A stretch of 30,475 nt of DNA, from positions 1 to 30,475 of the forward strand of contig DAOPXW010000022.1 of the NCBI GenBank assembly GCA_035352555.1, in the 5' to 3' direction. The position numbers and the translations under genes are program-made. This document shows positions 25,436 through 30,475 of the stretch, one piece after another. Within the stretch, counting starts at the first letter, position 1. Each line of letters starts with the position of its first letter. This DNA is from UBA2922 sp035352555. GTDB taxonomy: Bacteria; Bacillota; Clostridia; Oscillospirales; Oscillospiraceae. Below the pieces are notes generated by a model that saw nothing but the letters and a program-made list of their open reading frames with translations, was not told the DNA's origin and searched no databases.

Positions 25436-25473
25436 GAAGCAAACCGTCCGGGGCAAAAAAATGCGGCGCGCAC

Positions 25474-25490
25474 TTTTCTTCGCAAGAAAA
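25474..25490. promoter_or_regulatory. Inverted repeat overlapping the rarA -35 region
   Basis: TTTTCTT (25474-25480), CGC, AAGAAAA (25484-25490) is a perfect 7-3-7 inverted repeat placed just upstream of the extended -10 of the plus-strand operon. It could be an operator, or chance in an AT-rich promoter. Confidence 0.35.
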
Positions 25491-25493
25491 ACA

Positions 25494-25502
25494 TGATATA
25501 AT
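25494..25502 (+). promoter_or_regulatory. Extended -10 promoter for the rarA operon
   Basis: TGATATAAT is a perfect extended -10 (TGnTATAAT), 45 bases before the rarA ATG. The -35 region (TTTTCT at 17 bases) is poor, which is normal for extended -10 promoters. Confidence 0.6.
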
Positions 25503-25546
25503 AATCAACACTTTATCCATATTTTTCACGGAGGGAGGCTGAGACC

Positions 25547-26812
25547 ATGTATCAACCGCTGGCGGACGAGATCCGTCCCTCGGAGCTGTCCGAGGTGGTG
25601 GGCCAGAAGCACATTCTGGGCGAGGGCGGGATGCTGCGCCGCATCATCGAAAGCGGCAATATTCCCAACATGATCTTCTACGGCCCCTCCGGCACGGGCA
25701 AGACCACCGTGGCCCGCATCATCGCCCGGCGCACCAACCGCACCCTGCGCAAGCTCAACGCCACCACGGCGGGCATCGCCGATATCAAGGACATCATCGC
25801 CGAGCTGGACACGCTGCTCACGCCGGGCGGCGTGCTTTTATACCTGGACGAGATCCAGTATTTCAACAAAAAGCAGCAGCAGTCGCTGCTGGAATTCATC
25901 GAGGACGGCCGTATCACCCTCATCGCGGCCACCACGGAAAACCCGTATTTCTGCGTGTTCAACGCCATTCTCAGCCGCTCCACGGTGTTTGAATTCAAAT
26001 CCGTCCCGGCGGCGGAGGTGGAACCCGCCGTGGCGCGGGCCATTGCCCTCACGGCCCAAAAGCAGGGCGTGAAGGCCGCGGCGGAGGACGGGGTGGTGCC
26101 CTTCATCGCCTCGGCCTGCGGCGGCGACGTGCGCAAGGCGGTGAACTCGGTAGAGCTGCTGCTGGGCGCGGCGAAGCCCGCCGGGGGCGAGGTCACGCTG
26201 ACCCTGGCCGACGCTCAGGCCATTTCCCAGCGCTCCTCCATGCACTACGACCGGGACGGCGACCAGCATTTCGATACGGTCTCCGCCTTGATGAAATCCC
26301 TGCGCGGGTCGGACCCGGACGCGGCGCTGCATTACCTTGCCCGCCTGCTGGAGACCGGCGACCTGCTGGGTGCCTGCCGCCGCATTTTGTGCTCCGCCAG
26401 CGAGGATATCGGTCTGGCCTATCCCCAGGCGGTGCCCATCGTGAAGGCCTGCGTGGATTCCGCGCTGCAGCTGGGACTGCCGGAAGCGCGTCTGCCGCTG
26501 GCAGAAGCCGTGCTGCTGCTGGCCACCGCGCCCAAATCCAATTCCGTGGTTATGGCCATCGACAGGGCCATGGGCGACGTGAAATCCGGCAAGGCCGGGC
26601 CCATCCCCAGAGAACTGCAGAACGTCCACGCCGACGGCGCGGGTTTTGAGCGGGAGCAGGGCTACAAATATCCCCACAGCTATCCCGGCCATTGGGTGGC
26701 CCAGCAGTATCTGCCGGACGAGCTGAAGGACGTCCGCTATTACGAATACGGCGACAACAGGACCGAGCAGGCCGCCCGGGCCTACTGGGACAAGGTGAAA
26801 GGCGGAAGGTGA
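25547..26812 (+). CDS. rarA: Replication-associated recombination protein A (RarA/MgsA AAA+ ATPase)
   Basis: This 421-aa AAA+ ATPase is related to clamp loaders and acts at stalled replication forks. Walker A is GPSGTGKT (46-53), Walker B is LLYLDEIQYFNKKQQ (D101, E102), sensor 1 lies in AATTENP, and the arginine finger region is LSRSTVFEF. The RarA-type C-terminal tetramerisation region follows, with SEDIGLAYPQA and KYPHSYPGHWVAQQYLP near the end. GGAGGGAGG precedes the ATG. Length and all motifs are normal. It is followed after 3 bases by the DUF951 gene. Confidence 0.95.
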   Translation: MYQPLADEIRPSELSEVVGQKHILGEGGMLRRIIESGNIPNMIFYGPSGTGKTTVARIIARRTNRTLRKLNATTAGIADIKDIIAELDTLLTPGGVLLYLDEIQYFNKKQQQSLLEFIEDGRITLIAATTENPYFCVFNAILSRSTVFEFKSVPAAEVEPAVARAIALTAQKQGVKAAAEDGVVPFIASACGGDVRKAVNSVELLLGAAKPAGGEVTLTLADAQAISQRSSMHYDRDGDQHFDTVSALMKSLRGSDPDAALHYLARLLETGDLLGACRRILCSASEDIGLAYPQAVPIVKACVDSALQLGLPEARLPLAEAVLLLATAPKSNSVVMAIDRAMGDVKSGKAGPIPRELQNVHADGAGFEREQGYKYPHSYPGHWVAQQYLPDELKDVRYYEYGDNRTEQAARAYWDKVKGGR

Positions 26813-26815
26813 GGC

Positions 26816-26995
26816 ATGGATATTCAGGTGGGCGACGTGCTGACCATGAAGAAAGCGCATCCCTGCGGTTCCGACCGGTGGGAGGTCCTGCGCACGGGCG
26901 CGGATTTCAGGCTCCGCTGTCTTGGCTGCGGGCACGAGGTCCTGGGGGCGCGGTCCCGATTTGAGAGAAATATAAAGAAGGTGGAGAGAAAGTGA
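26816..26995 (+). CDS. DUF951 small cysteine-containing protein
   Basis: This is a 59-aa protein. The pattern MDIQVGDVLTMKKAHPCGS, then WEVLRTGADFRLRCLGCGH and a basic tail, is the DUF951 family, a short beta-barrel-like protein found across Firmicutes. Cysteines C17, C35 and C38 may bind metal. Family function is not established; a nucleic-acid role has been suspected from its fold and neighbours. It starts 3 bases after rarA and its stop overlaps the next GTG start (GTGA), so all three genes are one transcript. Confidence 0.93.
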   Translation: MDIQVGDVLTMKKAHPCGSDRWEVLRTGADFRLRCLGCGHEVLGARSRFERNIKKVERK

Positions 26996-27174
26996 ATCCG
27001 ATCGTTTATGTGTTTATCGCCATCGCGCTGGCGGGCGCGGCGGGCGTGGTGGTCACGCTGAAAAAGAAAAAGACCACCCCGCGGGAGGTCTTCGCGCCGA
27101 AGATGACCGTGTATGTGACGCTCACGGTGGTGTTTGCCCTCATGGCGGTGATGACCGGTCTGTTTACAAAATAA
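26992..27174 (+). CDS. Small two-helix membrane protein of unknown function
   Basis: This 60-aa protein has hydrophobic stretches at about 4-22 and 38-57 separated by a basic KKKKTTPRE loop, so it is probably a two-pass membrane protein with the loop in the cytoplasm. I do not recognise a family. It uses a GTG start overlapping the DUF951 stop, with AGAAGGTGGAG upstream, and it directly precedes a strong terminator. Coupling and position support it being real. Confidence 0.75.
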   Translation: MNPIVYVFIAIALAGAAGVVVTLKKKKTTPREVFAPKMTVYVTLTVVFALMAVMTGLFTK

Positions 27175-27209
27175 GAGCGGGGGCCGCTGCCCCCGCTCTT
27201 ATTTTTTCT
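27170..27209. terminator. Bidirectional terminator between the rarA and symporter units
   Basis: Arms 27170-27184 and 27189-27203 form a 15-bp stem (AATAAGAGCGGGGGC against its complement) with a CGCT loop, followed by TTTTTT on the plus strand. The stem overlaps the ends of both convergent genes (stop codons at 27172-27174 and 27199-27201). It probably serves the plus-strand unit best, and the minus strand also gives a short T-rich tail. Confidence 0.88.
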
Positions 27210-28626
27210 TTCGTTTTTTGAAAATCTTCGAGCGGTACTGTACCACGAGGATGATGCCGAACAGCACGTACAGTGTCCCGTAGACGATCCAGGTCCAGGT
27301 GATGCTCCGCGCCACAAAGCCCAGCAGCAGCAGCATGGGCGCGCCCAGCACGATGCTCCAGAGATTCTGGTAGATCAGGTTGTGGGAGGCGGGCGTCTCG
27401 AACAGCGGGTCGATCTCCCGCAGCAGGATGATGCCGGTGGAGGCAGTGCCGGTGTTCTGGCCGTACATGGTCAGAAAGGACTCGTCCGGATAATCGGGGA
27501 ACAGAAAGCGGCAGACCTTGAGATCGTACCAGTAGGTCACCAGCGCGCCCGCGACGCAGATCAGGGCCAGCGGCAGGAGAAATTCCCTGTGCTTGAAGGC
27601 TTCCAGACTGATGGCCGCGATGGAGGCCGTCACCATCAGGTCGAAGAACAGGCCGCTGATGCGGTTGAGCATGAAGTTGTTGATGTAGTCCCGGTGGACG
27701 ATGCCGGCGCTGCGCAGGGCGGTGAGAATGTTTTTGAACAGGATGGCGAAGGCGGTGCCCACCAGGAAGTTGAAGCCCCACAGCAGCGGCTTCACGGTGT
27801 TTACCCAGACCCCGCCCAGCGCGTTCAGCCCCTTGGTGGCGTACCACATGGCGGCAAAGGCGACAAAATAGGTGGCGAACACGATGGCCACCTGCACGGT
27901 GAGCTTGTCCATGGATTCGGACAGCGGGATCTCGCCCTTTTCGGTGATGCTGCTGGCGTTGAGGTTTTCGATTTCCTCGGCGTTTTGCACCTGGGCCCGG
28001 CGGTCTCCCGCCCGGCGCATCCGGTTGAGATACAGCACGCCGCCGATGGAGGCGGATACAAAGCCCATGGCCGCCACGGTGAGACCGAAGCTGGAGCCGT
28101 AGGCGAAGGCGGGATACTGGGTGTAGTTCTGAAAAATGGTGCCCCAGTTCAGCGCCTGCCCCGGACCCTGACCGTAGCCCATGGGCAGCAGAATGCCGCC
28201 CGCGGCGTAGCTGCCGATGAGATAGAACAGCGGGATGGTGATGGTCAGGCCCACGATGCCCTGGATGAGATAGGAGCCCACCACCACGGTGGAGGTGTTG
28301 AACACGTCCCGCCTGGCCTCCTTTTCCCGGCGCTTGCCGTCGGCCTTGCGCCAGGCCAGCGCCACAAAGCCCAGACCCAGCCCGTGGAAGGTCAGCGCCT
28401 CCAGCACCTCCAGATTGAACATGGAGTGGCCGAAGATCGCCCTGTAGGCCCAGTCCGCCATCAGGATGAGAAAGCCGCCCAGCACGGAGGCGGGGATCAG
28501 CGACCTGCGCAAAAATGGGATGCGCCGCCGCAGCGTGTTGGCCGCCAGCATGCCCAGAAACAGAATGGAAAGGGTAATTACGAAGGACCAGACCTCCAGA
28601 TCCCAAAAATTCAGTCCCGACGTCAT
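27199..28626 (-). CDS. GltS-family sodium/glutamate symporter
   Basis: This 475-aa multi-pass membrane protein has the pattern of the ESS (glutamate:sodium symporter) family. It shows about ten or more hydrophobic segments, FHGLGLGFVALAW in the N-terminal half, and MGYGQGPGQALNWG, the conserved re-entrant-loop motif. A cytoplasmic basic/acidic loop (about 205-245) separates the two halves. It should import an anionic amino acid with sodium, but members close to this type are not all glutamate-specific. It stands alone with its own promoter at 28676-28704. The ribosome binding site is weak (GGGGGC). Confidence 0.88.
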   Translation of the reverse strand: MTSGLNFWDLEVWSFVITLSILFLGMLAANTLRRRIPFLRRSLIPASVLGGFLILMADWAYRAIFGHSMFNLEVLEALTFHGLGLGFVALAWRKADGKRREKEARRDVFNTSTVVVGSYLIQGIVGLTITIPLFYLIGSYAAGGILLPMGYGQGPGQALNWGTIFQNYTQYPAFAYGSSFGLTVAAMGFVSASIGGVLYLNRMRRAGDRRAQVQNAEEIENLNASSITEKGEIPLSESMDKLTVQVAIVFATYFVAFAAMWYATKGLNALGGVWVNTVKPLLWGFNFLVGTAFAILFKNILTALRSAGIVHRDYINNFMLNRISGLFFDLMVTASIAAISLEAFKHREFLLPLALICVAGALVTYWYDLKVCRFLFPDYPDESFLTMYGQNTGTASTGIILLREIDPLFETPASHNLIYQNLWSIVLGAPMLLLLGFVARSITWTWIVYGTLYVLFGIILVVQYRSKIFKKRKKK

Positions 28627-28675
28627 GCGCTTGCCCCCATATTTGATGGATTTCTAAGGATTATGCAGTAGACTC

Positions 28676-28704
28676 ATCTTATAGGAACGGTGCCCCGTTG
28701 TCAA
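28676..28704 (-). promoter_or_regulatory. Sigma-A promoter of the symporter gene
   Basis: On the minus strand a consensus TTGACA (28704-28699) is followed after 17 bases by TAAGAT (28681-28676). It leaves a leader of about 45 bases before the ATG at 28626. Confidence 0.75.
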
Positions 28705-28712
28705 AGGAAATG

Positions 28713-28741
28713 TAGACAAGCGGACGAAAAAGGGATAAAAT
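28713..28741 (+). promoter_or_regulatory. Sigma-A promoter of the beta-CASP gene
   Basis: TAGACA (28713-28718), 17 bases, TAAAAT (28736-28741) lies about 30 bases before the TTG start at 28774. It is back-to-back with the symporter promoter. Its position rules out the longer reading that would begin at 28690. Confidence 0.7.
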
Positions 28742-28773
28742 GCTGGCATCCGATAGTGAAAGGAGCCGAAACA

Positions 28774-30408
28774 TTGAAAGTAACATTTCTCGGCGCGGCC
28801 CATGAGGTCACGGGCAGCCTGTCTTTGATCGAAGTCGGCGACAAAAAAGGCATCGTGGACTGCGGCATGGAGCAGGGCAAGGACATTTTTGAAAATCAGG
28901 CGCTGCCGGTAGCACCCGGCACACTGGATTTTGTGCTGCTGACACACGCGCATATCGACCACTCCGGCAATCTGCCGCTGCTGTATAAAAACGGCTTCCG
29001 GGGCCGCGTTTACGCCACCGAGGCCACCTGCTCGCTGTGCGGCATCATGCTGCGCGACTGCGCCCACATCCAGATGCAGGAGGCGGAATGGAAATCCCGC
29101 AAGGCGGCGCGCTCGGGCGCGGGCGCGGTGGAACCGCTGTACGACATGGAGGATGTGCAGGGGCTGCTGGGCACGCTGGTGCCCTGCAAATACGGCCAGG
29201 AGATTCAGGTGGACGAGGGCGTCGCCGTCCGCTTTACGGACGTGGGCCATCTGCTGGGCTCGGCCTGCATCGAGATCTGGCTCACCGAGGGGACGGAAAA
29301 GCGCAAGATCACCTTCTCCGGCGATCTCGGCAATATCGCTCAGCCCATTCTGAAGGACCCCAGCCATATCCCCGACACGGAGTATCTGGTCATCGAATCC
29401 ACCTACGGCGACCGCGACCACGACGCGCAGCGTCCCGATTACGTGGCGGATCTGGCCGTCGTCATCCAGCGCACGCTGGACCGGGGCGGCAATGTGGTCA
29501 TCCCGGCTTTCGCCGTGGGCCGCACCCAGGAGCTGCTGTATTTCATCCGGGAGATCAAGGAAAAGAAGCTGGTCACCGGCCACGGCGACTTCCCGGTGTA
29601 CATCGACAGCCCGCTGGCCATCGAGGCCACCGGCGTCTTCCTCCAGTGCGACATGGACTATGTGGACGAGGATATGCAGAAGCTCATCCGCAGCGGAGTA
29701 AACCCCATTGTGTTCCCCGGCCTGAAGGTGGCCGTGTCCCAGGAGGAATCCAAGGCCATCAATGAGGACGAGACGCCCAAGGTCATCATCTCCGCCAGCG
29801 GCATGTGCGACGCCGGCCGTGTGCGCCACCATCTCAAGCACAACCTCTGGCGCAAGGAATGCACCATCCTGTTCGTGGGGTATCAGGCCGCGGGAACCCT
29901 GGGCCGTCTGCTGCACGACGGGCTGAAGCAGGTCAAGCTGTTCAACGAGGAGATCCAGGTCAACGCCGAGATCCTGGCGCTGCCGGGCGTCAGCGGCCAC
30001 GCGGACAAGACGGGGCTGCTGAACTGGCTGCGGGCCATCCCCGAAAAGCCGAAGCTGGTGTTCGTCAACCACGGCGACCCCGACTCCTGCGAGAGCTTCA
30101 CCAAGTGCATTTCGGAAGAATACGGCTACAAGGCCTTCGCCCCCTACAGCGGCACCTGCTACGATCTGATCGCGGACGATTTTGTGCTGGTCACCGAGGG
30201 CAAGCCCGTTGAAAAGAAGGGCCCCGCCGCCCCGGCGGGCGCGGAGCCGCGGCGCCAGAATCCCGTGTTCGACGCGCTGGCCGCGGCGGGCGAGCGGCTG
30301 GCCGGCGCCATCCGGGCGCTGGCGGGCAGCCCCAACCGCGATCTGCGCGCTTTCACCGAGCAGGTCACCAAGCTGGCCGAAAAACTGGAGCGCTATAAAA
30401 AGAACTGA
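28774..30408 (+). CDS. Metallo-beta-lactamase/beta-CASP RNA nuclease (TTG start)
   Basis: This 544-aa protein is of the beta-CASP branch of metallo-beta-lactamases, relatives of CPSF-73 and TTHA0252 that cut or trim RNA. The zinc motif is THAHIDH (H58, H60, D62, H63), motif 4 aspartate is in FSGDLG, the beta-CASP motif A acid is in VIESTYGDRDH, ISASGMCDAGRVRHHL is characteristic, and motif C histidine is in VSGHADKTG. The family body ends near residue 465. The last 70 residues are an Ala/Pro/Arg linker and a helical tail (LAEKLERYKKN). The start is a TTG with AGGAG 8 bases upstream and the protein begins with the first beta strand (KVTFLGAAHEVTGS). A strong terminator follows. Confidence 0.9.
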   Translation: MKVTFLGAAHEVTGSLSLIEVGDKKGIVDCGMEQGKDIFENQALPVAPGTLDFVLLTHAHIDHSGNLPLLYKNGFRGRVYATEATCSLCGIMLRDCAHIQMQEAEWKSRKAARSGAGAVEPLYDMEDVQGLLGTLVPCKYGQEIQVDEGVAVRFTDVGHLLGSACIEIWLTEGTEKRKITFSGDLGNIAQPILKDPSHIPDTEYLVIESTYGDRDHDAQRPDYVADLAVVIQRTLDRGGNVVIPAFAVGRTQELLYFIREIKEKKLVTGHGDFPVYIDSPLAIEATGVFLQCDMDYVDEDMQKLIRSGVNPIVFPGLKVAVSQEESKAINEDETPKVIISASGMCDAGRVRHHLKHNLWRKECTILFVGYQAAGTLGRLLHDGLKQVKLFNEEIQVNAEILALPGVSGHADKTGLLNWLRAIPEKPKLVFVNHGDPDSCESFTKCISEEYGYKAFAPYSGTCYDLIADDFVLVTEGKPVEKKGPAAPAGAEPRRQNPVFDALAAAGERLAGAIRALAGSPNRDLRAFTEQVTKLAEKLERYKKN

Positions 30409-30418
30409 ACCGTGACCG

Positions 30419-30454
30419 AAAAAGCCGGGCATTCAAAAGAATGCCCGGCTTTTT
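30419..30454 (+). terminator. Intrinsic terminator of the beta-CASP gene
   Basis: A perfect 16-bp stem (arms 30419-30434 and 30439-30454) with an AAAA loop ends in TTTTT. It lies 11 bases after the stop at 30408. Nothing is recognised in the last 21 bases of the window. Confidence 0.92.
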
Positions 30455-30475
30455 CAAACCCGTTATTGATCTTGC

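Noticed and set aside
27382..28671. A 429-aa plus-strand frame opposite the GltS-like gene
   Set aside because: Its composition is that of an antisense shadow, while the minus strand encodes conserved membrane segments and the GYGQGPGQA motif.
28654..30432. A 592-aa minus-strand frame spanning the beta-CASP gene
   Set aside because: It is longer than the real gene but has no family features. The plus strand shows all metallo-beta-lactamase and beta-CASP motifs, a promoter, a ribosome site and a terminator.

Overview
The window is a GC-rich, gene-dense stretch of a bacterial chromosome. It most likely comes from a gut-type anaerobic Clostridia member of the Oscillospiraceae (Clostridium cluster IV). 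The grounds are strong AGGAGG ribosome binding sites, a YtrA-type GntR/ABC operon, a butyryl-CoA:acetate CoA-transferase relative, DUF951 next to rarA, and a two-module NRPS with a terminal reductase of the kind known from human-gut Clostridia. The genus assignment is inference only. No rRNA, tRNA, CRISPR array, insertion sequence or phage gene was seen.

Layout. (1) 80-1585, minus: membrane-anchored HtrA-type serine protease. (2) 1756-6865, minus: a four-gene operon (GntR regulator, ABC ATPase, ABC permease, secreted lipoprotein) behind a clear TTGACA-N17-TATATT promoter with a palindromic operator. (3) 6996-8054, minus: YeiH-family membrane protein. (4) 8174-22253, minus: a 14-kb operon, the centrepiece of the window. 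(5) 22449-25309, minus: alpha/beta hydrolase, HxxxDG acyltransferase-like protein and zinc-ribbon membrane protein, behind a promoter overlapped by a perfect 12-7-12 palindrome. (6) 25547-27174, plus: rarA, a DUF951 protein and a small membrane protein. (7) 27199-28626, minus: GltS-family sodium/glutamate symporter. (8) 28774-30408, plus: beta-CASP metallo-beta-lactamase nuclease. Most units end in strong intrinsic terminators.

The centrepiece runs in transcription order: NRPS (C-A-T-C-A-T-R, 2446 aa), 7TM/PAS histidine kinase, receiver-HD-GYP protein, AMP-dependent acyl ligase, stand-alone acyl carrier protein, Sfp-type phosphopantetheinyl transferase, and a CoA-transferase of the butyryl-CoA:acetate family. 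Neighbouring genes overlap by 1-4 bases or are 12-17 bases apart. A terminator follows the last gene and a probable promoter precedes the first, so it reads as one transcription unit. The biosynthetic logic is: the ligase activates a fatty acid and loads it on the ACP; the first C domain acylates amino acid 1; the second module adds amino acid 2; the reductase releases an N-acyl dipeptide aldehyde (or alcohol). Related gut clusters make protease-inhibiting peptide aldehydes. The feature I have not seen described is the complete two-component c-di-GMP module (sensor kinase plus receiver-HD-GYP phosphodiesterase) sitting between the NRPS and its acyl-loading genes, together with a butyrate-type CoA-transferase at the 3' end. 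This suggests that synthesis of the aldehyde is coupled to signal-dependent c-di-GMP breakdown and to short-chain fatty acid metabolism.
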